Below, in pieces: positions 33,063 to 42,843 of a DNA stretch of 64,000 nucleotides (positions are counted from its first letter, which is position 1; each line of letters begins with the position of its first letter). This stretch comes from UBA5429 sp942493315. Lineage in GTDB: Bacteria > Bacteroidota > Bacteroidia > Bacteroidales > WCHB1-69. The notes below the pieces were generated by a model. The model worked only from the letters and a program-made list of their open reading frames with translations, had not been told where the DNA came from and did no database searches. The translations under genes were made by a program, and so were the position numbers. Where the stretch lies: positions 2,480,001-2,544,000 of the forward strand of contig OW818690.1 in assembly GCA_942493315.1 (NCBI GenBank), written 5' to 3'.

Positions 33063-34835
33063 ATGGATAAACTTACTGTTAAAGTTGGCCTCGGAAGTTG
33101 CGGAATCGCAGCAGGCGCCCAAAAAGTATATCTCCGACTTGAAACCTATCTGCACGATCATCCGGGTGCTTTTGTTTTGGAGAAAACAAACTGTATAGGA
33201 ATGTGTTATGCTGAACCATTGGTTCACATAGAACAGAGAAAAAATAACCTGATTTATGGTAGGGTGACCGAAACAAAACTGGAAGAGATCATCACTTCCC
33301 ATTTAACAGGTGGAAAAGTGGTGGAAGATGCCGTTATTTATTCTGAAAAATCGGAAGCTCCTGAAAATCAATTTATACAGTCACAAGTGAAATGGGCTTT
33401 GCGCAACTGTGGAATCATCAATCCCGAGCTAATCGAAGAGTATAAAACTCGCGGAGGGTATCAGGCTATTTTGAAAGTGAAAGACTGGTCATCTGAACAG
33501 ATTATTAATGAGATTTTGAAAAGTGGACTTCGTGGTCGTGGTGGTGGCGGTTTTCCTACAGGAATCAAATGGCAACTGGCTGCTAAACAAGTCAATGATA
33601 CCAAATATGTGGTTTGTAATGCTGATGAAGGAGATCCCGGAGCATTTATGGATCGTTCCATCCTGGAAGGGGATCCGCATGGTGTGATTGAAGGAATGAT
33701 CATTGCCGGAAAAGCAATTGGTGCTACACATGGTGTAATCTACTGTAGAGCGGAATATCCATTGGCTATCAAACGATTAAAGTTGGCTATTGAACAAGCT
33801 AAAGCTAAGAATTACTTAGGAACCAATATCTTCGGAATAGAAGGCTTTGATTTCGACTTGTATATTAAAGAGGGTGCCGGCGCTTTTGTTTGCGGTGAAG
33901 AGACTGCTCTCTTAGCTTCTATTGAAGGAAAAAGAGGGATGCCTAACAAACGTCCACCATTCCCTGCAGAAAAAGGACTTTGGGGCTTTCCGACCAACAT
34001 CAATAACGTGGAAACTTATGTAAATGTTCCTGCGATTATCTTAGCAGGTGCAGAAAAATATGCAGCACTGGGAACTGAAAAAGCAAAAGGAACAAAAGTG
34101 TTTGCGGTAACCGGAAAAATCGCTAAATCAGGATTAGTGGAGGTTCCGATGGGAACTCCAATCAGTACCGTAATATATGATATCTGCGGTGGTGGTGCTA
34201 ACGGAAAACAAATCAAAGCAGTGCAATTGGGCGGCCCTTCCGGTGGTTGTATTCCTGCAGATCTTCTGGATACCATTATCGACTATGATGCGATCATCGA
34301 AACCGGTGCTATCATGGGATCAGGTGGAATGGTTGTAATGGATGAAACCACTTGTATGGTGGATGTTGCAAAGTTCTTCTTAACCTTTACTCAAAGTGAA
34401 TCGTGCGGAAAATGTACATTTTGTCGCGTGGGTACTTTGAGAATGCTGGAGATTCTGGACCGGATAACCAAAGGTCAGGGAGTGATTGAAGATCTGGATC
34501 TATTGGAAGATTTAGCCATCGAAATCAAGAATAACTCCTTGTGCGGCTTGGGTCAGTCTGCTCCAAATCCTGTACTTTCAACACTTCGATACTTCCGGGA
34601 TGAATATGAAGCGCATATCATTGAAAAACGATGTCCAGCTTTAGAATGTACAGAACTGATACGTTATGAAGTGATTGCTGATAAATGTATCGGTTGTACA
34701 TTGTGCAAAAGAGCTTGTCCTACTAATGCAATTGATGGAGAAGTGAAGAAAATCCATTTTATCAGACAAGAGGATTGTATTCGTTGCGGCGCATGTTTCC
34801 AAAAGTGTAAATCGGATGCTATTTTAAGATTTTAA
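33063..34835 (+). CDS. NuoF-like FMN/Fe-S subunit, long form
   Basis: 590 residues. Order: N-terminal thioredoxin-like [2Fe-2S] domain (about 1-85, GSCGIAAGAQKVY and CIGMCYAEP), FMN/NADH domain with GRGGGGFPTGIKW and CNADEGDPGAFMDRS (about 155-190), SLBB region, [4Fe-4S] motif ESCGKCTFCRVG (about 445), and a C-terminal ferredoxin domain with CIGCTLCKRAC and CIRCGACFQKC (535-590). This is the HydB/NfnB/FdhB-type architecture of bifurcating enzymes. No hydrogenase catalytic gene follows; the third gene is a GltD/NuoG-like fusion. Confidence 0.9.
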   Translation: MDKLTVKVGLGSCGIAAGAQKVYLRLETYLHDHPGAFVLEKTNCIGMCYAEPLVHIEQRKNNLIYGRVTETKLEEIITSHLTGGKVVEDAVIYSEKSEAPENQFIQSQVKWALRNCGIINPELIEEYKTRGGYQAILKVKDWSSEQIINEILKSGLRGRGGGGFPTGIKWQLAAKQVNDTKYVVCNADEGDPGAFMDRSILEGDPHGVIEGMIIAGKAIGATHGVIYCRAEYPLAIKRLKLAIEQAKAKNYLGTNIFGIEGFDFDLYIKEGAGAFVCGEETALLASIEGKRGMPNKRPPFPAEKGLWGFPTNINNVETYVNVPAIILAGAEKYAALGTEKAKGTKVFAVTGKIAKSGLVEVPMGTPISTVIYDICGGGANGKQIKAVQLGGPSGGCIPADLLDTIIDYDAIIETGAIMGSGGMVVMDETTCMVDVAKFFLTFTQSESCGKCTFCRVGTLRMLEILDRITKGQGVIEDLDLLEDLAIEIKNNSLCGLGQSAPNPVLSTLRYFRDEYEAHIIEKRCPALECTELIRYEVIADKCIGCTLCKRACPTNAIDGEVKKIHFIRQEDCIRCGACFQKCKSDAILRF

Positions 34836-34868
34836 TTTCAAGAATAAACGATCATTAATTGAAACCCA

Positions 34869-37800
34869 ATGAGTGAATTAATCAATATAAAATTAAACGG
34901 TAATAAATTAAAAGTTTCCCCGGGTGAAACCATTTTAAATATTTGTCTGGAACAAGGTTACGATATTCCTCACCTTTGCCATGATCCCAAACTGAAACCA
35001 TTTTCATCCTGTTTTGTTTGTGTGGTGGAGATTAAAGGATATAAATCTCATCAACCTTCCTGTTCAACGATAGTTCAAGAGGGAATGGAGATCTATACGG
35101 ATACTGCTGAAGTGAGAAAATCACGAAAAATGGCTTTAGAGTTAATGTTGAGTAATCACTATGCCGACTGTTTGGCTCCTTGTACTCAAACCTGTCCAGC
35201 AGGTGTTGATATTCAAGGATATCTCTCTTTAACCGAGAAAGGTTTGTTTCAACAAGCAGTTGAGTTGATCAAGGAAACAAACCCATTACCAGCTATTTGC
35301 GGTCGTGTTTGTGTACGACCTTGTGAAGATAAATGCCGCAGACAATATACTGATGATGGATCTCCTGTTGGGATCGATTACCTCAAAAGATTTGTTTCTG
35401 ACTTTGATTTAGTTTCTGAATCTCCTGTTACTCCAAAAGTGAAAGAATCTACCGGTAAAAAAGTGGCGATTATTGGTTCCGGTCCTGCAGGATTAACAGC
35501 TGCTTATTACCTTCAAATTGAGGGTGTGCAGGCTGATATTTATGAAAAAGCCGAAGGAGTAGGAGGGTGGTTGCGCTACGGAATCCCTGAATACAGATTA
35601 CCTAATGCTATCGTAGATCAGGAAGTGGCCAATATTACAAAATTGGGCGTTCAGATCTTTACGAATCAAGAGTTGGGCGTAAATCTACAATATGAAACCT
35701 TAGATCAAAATTATGATGCTGTTTTCATGGCCATCGGTGCTCAAAACGGTGATTTATTAGGTATAGGCGAAAAAAATGCTCCCAATTTAGTATCAGGAAT
35801 CGATTTTTTAAAGAATAATGCCTTAACCAATAATGAAACTAACCTTACTGGGAAACGTGTAGTCGTGGTAGGTGGTGGAAATACAGCGATGGATTGTTGT
35901 CGCTCAGCCCGTAGATGTGGAAGTGAAGATGTAATTGTGTTATACCGCAGAACAGAAGCAGATATGCCGGCTAATCCAATAGAAATTCACGAATCTAAAT
36001 TAGAAGGGGTTCAGTACATTTTTCTTGCAGCTCCTGTTGATGTTTATTATGATGAGCAAGGTAATCTTACCGGTTTGAAATGCATCAAAATGAAAGCTGA
36101 AAAGGTGCCTGGCTCTAGAAGATCCAATATTGTTCCTATCGAAGGTTCTGAATTTGACCTTCCTTGCGATTTGGTTTTGCCTGCTACCGGTCAGAAGATT
36201 CAGTATGAAGTGTTAGATCATATCAATCAATATTATCCTGATCAGGATCTTCAGTTAAACAAGTGGAAAACCCTTGATGCCGACGAATCTACGATGCAAA
36301 TGAATATTCCAAAGATATTCGCTGCAGGTGATGCAGTTACGGGTCCAACCAATATCATTCAAGCGATTGCCGGTGGTAAAAAAGCGGCTCAGTATCTGAC
36401 TGCTTTCGTTTTAGGTTTGCCTTTTGAAATCCCTAAAAAACCATTTATTAGTACCAAAGATTCTTTTGCTAAACAATCGAAAGAGTTGTATTTGAATAAG
36501 TTTGAATATCAACCAAAAAACGAAATGCCCGTTCTTGAATCTCAAAAAAGAGATAATTTTAAAGAAGTTGAACTTGGATATCAATCTGTTGAAGAGGTTC
36601 AAAATGAGGTGGCCAGATGTCTGGAGTGTGGTTGTGTAGCTTTTTATGATTGTGATTTGCAGAAGTATTCTACTGAATATGAAGCAGTTCAAACTCATTA
36701 TAAAGGGGATTATCAGGTGTTTGAAAGAACAACAGCTCATGAAAAATTAGAGCTGGATAATCACAAATGTATCCTTTGCGGTCGCTGTGTGAGAGTTTGT
36801 AAAGAGTATTCCGGAAATCGGGTGTGGGAGTTCTTTAAAAGAGGTTCCAAAACATACATTTCAGTGAATATGGAAAACGATCTCTCTGAATCTAATTGTG
36901 ATGCCTGCGGATTATGTATTGATACTTGTCCAACAGGTGCTTTAACAGAAAACTTTTCTTTCAAAATATTACCTGCTCCTTTTGAAAAGTTACCGGTTAT
37001 CGACCCATTCGGATCTGAAGGTTTTGAAGCAGATCTCCTTGAATATAAAGGAAATATTTATGGAGCTACAGCCAGAATCGGAATCGTAAATCATAAAGGA
37101 TTGATTAATAGAGATCTATTTTTTAATTATCCTATTTTTAATAAATCGAACCGAATCAAATCGCCAATGGAGAGAGTGAATGGTAAATTGGTGCCGATCA
37201 CTTTACAACAAGCTCTTGAAAAAATTAAAAAAGCGGTCAGACAAGTAGATAATGCAGATAACATTTTGTTGGTTTCTCCTGAAATGACCAACGAAGCAAT
37301 GTATATGGTTCAAAAGTGGGCAAGAGTTGGTTTACAAACCAATTCTATTGGATCACCCTATTTTATGAACCGATCTAAAGCTTCCAATTTAGATAAAAAT
37401 GATATTTTACCACTTCAAGAACTCGAAGGTGCAAAACAAATTTTTGTTTTAGGTGGCAATCTTCCTCAGGATCATCCTGTTATAAGTCATTTAATTCAAA
37501 ATCATCGTTATTTTCATAAATCTGAAATCACTTTTATTACACCCGAACAAAACCATCCCTATAGTTTCCGTACTGATCATACTTTGAAAATTGCTGATTT
37601 ATACTATTTTATTAAAGCAGTTTGTCATTATTTGGTTCATACTGAAAAAATGTTCGGAATTTTTGTAAATGGATTAGCTAAAGAGTGGACATCCTATCGC
37701 GAGGCAATTTTAAATTATGATTATGAAGATTTACTAATTAAAGCAGGTGTGGATGAATCAATGATTGAAAATTTTGCACAAATATTGATCAATATTCCTG

Positions 37801-38468
37801 AAACAGCTTTTATCCTTTCTGAAAAGAATACAGATGAAAAAACCATGACAGAACTCAAGAATTTGATGTTACTGACTGAAAAACAAGGAAAAACTTTTTC
37901 AGGTATGGTTGTTTTAAAAGCGGCATGTAACACTCAAGGTTTGTTTGATATGGGTATTTACCCGGATTATGGTCCTGGATTTAGAAAAATGGAGGGTTCC
38001 TATTTAGAATTGTTGAAAAATCATTGGCACACTTCCCGCTTATCTACTCAGTTTGCATGCCCAGGTGAAGCATTAGAAAAAAAATCTTCAAAAAATCTAT
38101 TTATTTTTGGTCTGAATGTGATTCATGATACTCCTGAGCTTAATGATATGATCAAAAAATGTAGTTTTATTTGTGTTCAATCTCTTTTTGAAAATGAAAC
38201 CACTCAAATGGCCGATTTAGTTTTACCTATGAATTTTGCCATTGAAATTGGTGGTAGTTTTACTTCCTCTTTTAAAGTAGCACAAACATTTCAGGCTGTT
38301 AAAAAATCAAAAATTGATTGGAATGATTATCAATTTTATGCTCAATTGCATCAATCATTTGATATTCAATCACCTAAACATTATTCCGAAATCTTTTTAG
38401 AGATGATCTCGTTATTACAACCTTCGTGTTGTAGTGATAATAGACATTGTTTTATAATAAATAATTAA
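34869..38468 (+). CDS. GltD-like/NuoG-like fusion flavoprotein, 1199 residues
   Basis: Order: [2Fe-2S] domain (1-85), His/Cys and Cys motif CLAPCTQTC (about 100), GltD-like flavin domain with FAD site GSGPAG (203-208) and NAD(P) site VVVGGGNTAMDCCRSARRCG (about 334), linker Cys pair CLECGC, two [4Fe-4S] motifs (CILCGRCVRVC about 633 and CDACGLCIDTC about 677), then a molybdopterin-oxidoreductase-like region (720-1199). No active-site Cys or selenocysteine motif of formate dehydrogenase is evident, so the last part may not bind Mo. It probably exchanges electrons between ferredoxin and NAD(P)H together with the two preceding subunits. The true substrate is unknown. Confidence 0.8.
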   Translation: MSELINIKLNGNKLKVSPGETILNICLEQGYDIPHLCHDPKLKPFSSCFVCVVEIKGYKSHQPSCSTIVQEGMEIYTDTAEVRKSRKMALELMLSNHYADCLAPCTQTCPAGVDIQGYLSLTEKGLFQQAVELIKETNPLPAICGRVCVRPCEDKCRRQYTDDGSPVGIDYLKRFVSDFDLVSESPVTPKVKESTGKKVAIIGSGPAGLTAAYYLQIEGVQADIYEKAEGVGGWLRYGIPEYRLPNAIVDQEVANITKLGVQIFTNQELGVNLQYETLDQNYDAVFMAIGAQNGDLLGIGEKNAPNLVSGIDFLKNNALTNNETNLTGKRVVVVGGGNTAMDCCRSARRCGSEDVIVLYRRTEADMPANPIEIHESKLEGVQYIFLAAPVDVYYDEQGNLTGLKCIKMKAEKVPGSRRSNIVPIEGSEFDLPCDLVLPATGQKIQYEVLDHINQYYPDQDLQLNKWKTLDADESTMQMNIPKIFAAGDAVTGPTNIIQAIAGGKKAAQYLTAFVLGLPFEIPKKPFISTKDSFAKQSKELYLNKFEYQPKNEMPVLESQKRDNFKEVELGYQSVEEVQNEVARCLECGCVAFYDCDLQKYSTEYEAVQTHYKGDYQVFERTTAHEKLELDNHKCILCGRCVRVCKEYSGNRVWEFFKRGSKTYISVNMENDLSESNCDACGLCIDTCPTGALTENFSFKILPAPFEKLPVIDPFGSEGFEADLLEYKGNIYGATARIGIVNHKGLINRDLFFNYPIFNKSNRIKSPMERVNGKLVPITLQQALEKIKKAVRQVDNADNILLVSPEMTNEAMYMVQKWARVGLQTNSIGSPYFMNRSKASNLDKNDILPLQELEGAKQIFVLGGNLPQDHPVISHLIQNHRYFHKSEITFITPEQNHPYSFRTDHTLKIADLYYFIKAVCHYLVHTEKMFGIFVNGLAKEWTSYREAILNYDYEDLLIKAGVDESMIENFAQILINIPETAFILSEKNTDEKTMTELKNLMLLTEKQGKTFSGMVVLKAACNTQGLFDMGIYPDYGPGFRKMEGSYLELLKNHWHTSRLSTQFACPGEALEKKSSKNLFIFGLNVIHDTPELNDMIKKCSFICVQSLFENETTQMADLVLPMNFAIEIGGSFTSSFKVAQTFQAVKKSKIDWNDYQFYAQLHQSFDIQSPKHYSEIFLEMISLLQPSCCSDNRHCFIINN

Positions 38469-38469
38469 A

Positions 38470-39033
38470 ATGCCCTTTTTTGAAATCTTCTTAATAGCTT
38501 TAGGCTTATCCATGGATAGTTTAGCCGTTTCAATTGCTGCCGGTACTTGTACATGTAAGAAAGAGATTCCCTATAAAAATTATCTTAAAATTGGCCTTTT
38601 TATGGGCTTTTTCCAAGGTTTTATGCCTTTTATAGGATGGTTGTTAGGTACTTCTTTTTCTAAACAAATCTCCTCCTTTGATCATTGGGTAGCATTTGCT
38701 CTTTTAGTATTTATTGGTGGAAAAATGGTGTTTGAAGGACTTTCATCGAAAGAAAAAGAAAAATGTATCAATTTTAATGATAATAAAACACTATTGGTGT
38801 TGGCCATTGCAACCAGTATCGATGCCTTAGCTGTAGGTATTTCTTTTGCAATGCTACAGATTAATGTTTTTGTTCCGATTCTTTTTATTGGAGTGTTTAC
38901 TTTTATCGTTTCATTTTTAGGAACTATATTTGGGCACCATTTTGGGAATAAAGTGAATCTGAAAATTGAAATAATTGGTGGGCTAATTCTGGTAGGAGTG
39001 GGAGTTAAAATATTATTAGAACACTTACTATAA
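38470..39033 (+). CDS. mntP: Manganese efflux pump MntP
   Basis: 187 residues, six predicted membrane helices in two homologous halves. The signature LGLSMDSLAVSIAAGTC in helix 1 and ATSIDALAVGISFAML in helix 4 carry the conserved Asp residues of the family. It exports Mn2+ across the inner membrane. It begins one base after the preceding stop codon, so it is read with the redox operon. Confidence 0.92.
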   Translation: MPFFEIFLIALGLSMDSLAVSIAAGTCTCKKEIPYKNYLKIGLFMGFFQGFMPFIGWLLGTSFSKQISSFDHWVAFALLVFIGGKMVFEGLSSKEKEKCINFNDNKTLLVLAIATSIDALAVGISFAMLQINVFVPILFIGVFTFIVSFLGTIFGHHFGNKVNLKIEIIGGLILVGVGVKILLEHLL

Positions 39034-39130
39034 ACTATATTTATAAAATCGGTATCTTTGCAGGTTAAATTTTGTAACAATTTTTCTAAAAAAACATATA
39101 ATATAGACTAAAATTTTTTTCTCAACAACT

Positions 39131-40330
39131 ATGAATAAAATCATTGAACAATTTTCAGATAAAGACCACTCACAAAACGAAAATCTGGATCAGTATCTGG
39201 AAATGGATATTCGTGCCGGTGTTTCTGCTGAAACAAATAAAATAACTGAAAATTCCTTTCTTTCAAGAGGAATTACTGAAAAACCAAATATTGAAGAATC
39301 TCATTGCCAAGGATATAAGTACTCTTGTTGTAAATTAGCCAATTATGACTGGATTGAAAAGCTCGATCTACCTATGACTTTTAAAGAGTATCCTATTGCG
39401 GAGGTTAGATTTAAAAACAGCCATAAAGATTTCTATGTTTTACCGGAAGAGGGAATCTATCAAGTAGGTGATATTGTTGCTGTTGAATCCAATCCGGGAC
39501 ACGATATAGGGATTGTTTCATTATTGGGTTTGACAGTGAAAAGACAACTCGCTAATAGAAAAGTGAGACCGGATGATGTTACTAAAAAGTTGTACCGGCA
39601 TGCTCGTGTTGCCGATATTGACAAATGGATTACCACCGTGGATTTAGAACATACAACCATGTTATCATCACGATATATTGCTTGGGATTTTGATTTGAAA
39701 ATGAAAGTGAATGATGTGGAGTATCAAGGAGATGGAACTAAAGCAATTTTTTATTATTCTGCTGAAGAGCGCGTAGACTTTAGAGAGTTGATCAAAATTT
39801 TAGCTGAACAGTTTAAAATCAGAATTGAAATGAGACAAATAGGGGTTCGTCAGGAAGCCGCCCGTTTAGGTGGAATTGGCTCTTGCGGAAGAGAACTCTG
39901 CTGCTCCTCCTGGTTAACTAATTTCCAATCTGTATCAACCGTTTCTGCTCGTACACAACAATTATCATTGAATCCCAAAAAGTTAGCCGGAATGTGTGGT
40001 AAATTAAAATGTTGCCTCAATTTTGAACAGGAAACCTACTTACAGGAACTTAAAGCTTTTCCGGCTCCCAATATACATTTGAATACTAAAAAAGGGAAAG
40101 GATTCTATAATAAAATTGATATCTTTAAAAAAATTGTCTGGTACAATTATGCCAATGATAATTCTACCATTTTTGCTATTCCTTTAGAAGCTGTTAATAA
40201 AATTATTGATATGAATAAAAAGGGTAAGTATCCTGAATCCTTAGAGGAGTTTGCTGTAGTGAATCAAAAGAAAGTGGATGAAGGATCTAATTATAGTCTT
40301 GATGAACTTAAAAATATTGAGGATAGATAG
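39131..40330 (+). CDS. RicT/PSP1-domain protein
   Basis: 399 residues. The PSP1 C-terminal domain (about 135-235) with AEERVDFRELIKILAEQFKIRIEMRQIGVRQEAARLGG is clear. The conserved cysteines of the RicT/YaaT group follow (CGRELCCSSW and MCGKLKCCLNFE), which in Bacillus help hold an Fe-S cluster in the Ric complex that affects RNase Y processing. In Bacteroidota the gene is usually next to gldH, as here. An N-terminal 90-residue extension is unassigned. Confidence 0.85.
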   Translation: MNKIIEQFSDKDHSQNENLDQYLEMDIRAGVSAETNKITENSFLSRGITEKPNIEESHCQGYKYSCCKLANYDWIEKLDLPMTFKEYPIAEVRFKNSHKDFYVLPEEGIYQVGDIVAVESNPGHDIGIVSLLGLTVKRQLANRKVRPDDVTKKLYRHARVADIDKWITTVDLEHTTMLSSRYIAWDFDLKMKVNDVEYQGDGTKAIFYYSAEERVDFRELIKILAEQFKIRIEMRQIGVRQEAARLGGIGSCGRELCCSSWLTNFQSVSTVSARTQQLSLNPKKLAGMCGKLKCCLNFEQETYLQELKAFPAPNIHLNTKKGKGFYNKIDIFKKIVWYNYANDNSTIFAIPLEAVNKIIDMNKKGKYPESLEEFAVVNQKKVDEGSNYSLDELKNIEDR

Positions 40331-40331
40331 T

Positions 40332-40811
40332 ATGAAACCAAAAGGGTTGTTATTCATTTTAATAGCAGTTATATCCATTTCTTGTAATCATAATGTTTTT
40401 TACGAGAAAATAGATTCCATTGAAAATGAAACCTGGAATATGAATCAGAAATTGGTGTATGAGTTTGATATTAAGGATTCTACACAGTTTTATGATATCT
40501 ATTTTAATGTCAGAAATACAACCGATTATCCTTATCAAAACTTATATGTTTTTTTAAATAATCAATTTCCAACCGGAAAAGAGATGATGGATACTTTAGG
40601 ATGTAATTTATGCGATCCTTTCGGGAAATGGTATGGAAAAGGGGAGGGTAGAATCAAGGAAAATAAATTTTTGCTTCGTAAAAAAGTGAGATTTCAAAAA
40701 AAAGGTTCTTATGTGTTCACGGTTCAACATGCCATGAGAGATGAAAACCTAAAAGGAATAGCCAGTTTTGGAATCACTTTTGAACATTCAAAAATTGAAA
40801 AAAATAAATAA
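40332..40811 (+). CDS. gldH: Gliding motility lipoprotein GldH
   Basis: 159 residues from the ATG at 40332, one base after the ricT stop. Lipoprotein signal peptide (ILIAVISISC). The family pattern is W(N/D)MNQKLVYEFDIKDS, YDIYFNVRNTTDYPYQNLYVF, and a DPFGKWYGKGEGRIKENKFLLRKKVRF block. GldH is part of the gliding/type IX secretion set in Bacteroidota. An upstream in-frame start at 40278 would overlap ricT and lose the signal peptide, so it was rejected. Confidence 0.88.
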   Translation: MKPKGLLFILIAVISISCNHNVFYEKIDSIENETWNMNQKLVYEFDIKDSTQFYDIYFNVRNTTDYPYQNLYVFLNNQFPTGKEMMDTLGCNLCDPFGKWYGKGEGRIKENKFLLRKKVRFQKKGSYVFTVQHAMRDENLKGIASFGITFEHSKIEKNK

Positions 40812-40865
40812 TAAAGTGTCAATGGATTCGTTTTTTTTTAATAATTTCGCAACAAAATAATTGTC

Positions 40866-41531
40866 ATGAGTTCTCACAAAAATTCTGAACATACTAAACA
40901 TAAATCTTCGGGTGTACCTAAGTTTTTTCTCGGGTTCTCCTTAGGAATATTAATTTGTGTTCTTGCTGTTTTTGTTGTAAAAAACTCCAGATTTTTCTCC
41001 AATATGGAGCAATTAGATCTTTTTAATGAAAATTCTGATCAACAATTAACAGAACAGGTTCAACAACCTAAGAAAAAAGTGAAAAAAAGAGTGGATGACA
41101 ATATGTCTGTTCAGGATTCCACTTTAATTGATTCTTCTATGGTTGTAGTCATTGATGATGATCAATTGTATGATGATGCAGAATTTACTGTTGATCCAAA
41201 TGTGTCAGAAAATGATATCGTGGAAGAAAAATTATTGCAAACCAAAACGATTAAAGTACACGTTAAAAATCAACAATTGGATGATTTGGGTTCTGCTCCC
41301 GACAATACCATAGCCTATTTTGAAGTTCAGAAATGGGAATCCCCTATTGTGAATAGAATATCTTACCAAAGAAATCATAATGTTTTGAAAGTAAAAGGGA
41401 TGGATATTGCAAGAATCAATATCTTTTACATCAACGGTAAATATTATATTTCTGATGGTTCCAGATTATTTGCCATTCCAAATAATAATACATTTGAGAA
41501 ATTGTCTGAAATCAATATCGCCAATTTGTAA
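40866..41531 (+). CDS. Single-pass membrane protein of unknown function
   Basis: 221 residues. A short basic N-terminus, one membrane helix (about 18-40), a charged Asp/Glu/Gln-rich linker (50-130), and a C-terminal folded part (140-221). No recognised family. Its stop codon is directly followed by the dapF start, and the run ricT-gldH-this gene-dapF looks like one operon. Confidence 0.65.
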   Translation: MSSHKNSEHTKHKSSGVPKFFLGFSLGILICVLAVFVVKNSRFFSNMEQLDLFNENSDQQLTEQVQQPKKKVKKRVDDNMSVQDSTLIDSSMVVVIDDDQLYDDAEFTVDPNVSENDIVEEKLLQTKTIKVHVKNQQLDDLGSAPDNTIAYFEVQKWESPIVNRISYQRNHNVLKVKGMDIARINIFYINGKYYISDGSRLFAIPNNNTFEKLSEINIANL

Positions 41532-42332
41532 ATGAAAATCACATTTTATAAGTATCATGGTGCAGGCAACGATTTTGTAGCCATAGACAATAGAATTTAT
41601 CAAAATTTTTCTTCTGAAACAATTCGGTTTTTATGTGATCGGAAGTTTGGTATTGGTGCAGATGGTGTTTTACTGATCCAAAATGGTACCAATAACGTTG
41701 ATTTTCATCTGGATTATTACAATTCTGATGGAAATGTAGGTTCACTGTGTGGCAATGGAAGTCGCTGTGCAGTTGCTTTTGCCCACGATTTAAAAATCAT
41801 TCAATCCAAAACCCTTTTCAGTGCTTTTGATGGTATTCATGAAGGTTGCTATCAAAATGAAGAGGATGTATGGGTTTCCATGAACGATGTAAATACCATT
41901 GCATTTTTGGAAGATGGTTATTCTTTAAACACTGGATCTCCCCATTTTGTTACTTATGTGGATGATATTCAAAATGTTGATGTGTACAATTCCGGTAAAA
42001 AAATCAGAAACGATACTCGCTTTCCGGATGGAATTAATGTAAATTTTGTTTCACCATTTCAAGATGGTATTTTCGTAAGAACTTTTGAAAGAGGTGTTGA
42101 AAATGAAACATTGTCTTGCGGTACAGGCGTAACAGCCTCTGCATTAATACATACTATCCATCAGAACTATCCCGACGGATCACATCAGGTCAAACTTTAT
42201 GCGACCGGTGGTAATTTTATTATATCCCTAAACAAAAAGAGCACTCATTTCACTAATATTATCCTCCAAGGACCCACCAAATTCGTTTTTAAAGGGGAGA
42301 TTGAAATGAGCAAATTAGCAAATGGGTTTTAA
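41532..42332 (+). CDS. dapF: Diaminopimelate epimerase
   Basis: 266 residues. Both catalytic cysteines are in family motifs: SLCGNGSRCAVAFA and LSCGTGVTAS. HGAGNDFVAID at the start is typical. It converts L,L- to meso-diaminopimelate for peptidoglycan and lysine synthesis. The gene starts immediately after the preceding stop codon. A long heptamer tract begins at its stop. Confidence 0.95.
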   Translation: MKITFYKYHGAGNDFVAIDNRIYQNFSSETIRFLCDRKFGIGADGVLLIQNGTNNVDFHLDYYNSDGNVGSLCGNGSRCAVAFAHDLKIIQSKTLFSAFDGIHEGCYQNEEDVWVSMNDVNTIAFLEDGYSLNTGSPHFVTYVDDIQNVDVYNSGKKIRNDTRFPDGINVNFVSPFQDGIFVRTFERGVENETLSCGTGVTASALIHTIHQNYPDGSHQVKLYATGGNFIISLNKKSTHFTNIILQGPTKFVFKGEIEMSKLANGF

Positions 42333-42546
42333 GGTTTAAGGTTTTAGTTTTCAGGTTTTAGTTTTCAGGTTTCAGTTATCAGTTGTTTAAAGGTTGAACG
42401 CTTCGCTGTTTAAAGGTTTAAAAGTTGAAACGTCACTAAACCCTTAATCTCTTAATTTGTAATTCGTATTTCGTAAATTTTTAATTTTCCCCTTGTCCCT
42501 TTCCCCTAATTAGCACATTAGCTTATTATCACATTAGCTTATTAAT
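42330..42546. repeat. Heptamer-period mosaic tract plus two reversed 16-mers
   Basis: Units include ttaaggt, gttttca, ggtttta, gttttca, ggtttca, gttatca, then tttaaag and gtttaaa types, gtaattc/gtatttc/gtaaatt, then at 42514-42545 two copies of cacattagcttatta(t/a), the reverse of the 16-mer array at 2967-3078. Ends at element copy C. Confidence 0.75.
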
Positions 42547-42548
42547 CA

Positions 42549-42755
42549 GGGCGTTCCCCTTTGTCTACGCTCAACCCAATTCCCCACTCATCGAATATTA
42601 AAACCGTCGCTTGCCAAAGGGTCGGTCTCCGGCCTGTACTCCTCGTTTCGCTGCAAGGGTCTGATCGGCCGGGCAGTAGCTCCTCCGTCGCTCTGCCCGA
42701 TCCGTCATACCCTAAGCAGCTCAACTTGCGGGGTACTTGGCCTGCGACCTAACGC
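42549..42755 (+). repeat. GC-rich dispersed element, copy C
   Basis: 207 bp starting gggcgttcccctttgt, with gggtcggtctccggcc inside and a cgggcag ... ctgcccg inner palindrome at about 42670-42700, ending gcctgcgacctaacgc. A run of 34 bases (42710-42743) is identical to the fragment at 28131. GC content is far above the neighbours. Reading frames across it on both strands look non-coding. Confidence 0.82.
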
Positions 42756-42843
42756 TCCTTAGTGTCAAAAAAAAGATAAAAACTTAAGTTATAAAAAAAG
42801 TTGTATTTTTGAAAACTAATAAAATATTTATACTTTATTAAAA

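Noticed and set aside
42542..42752. Frames of 60-63 codons over element C
   Set aside because: Non-coding GC-rich repeat; no similarity between the frames of different copies.
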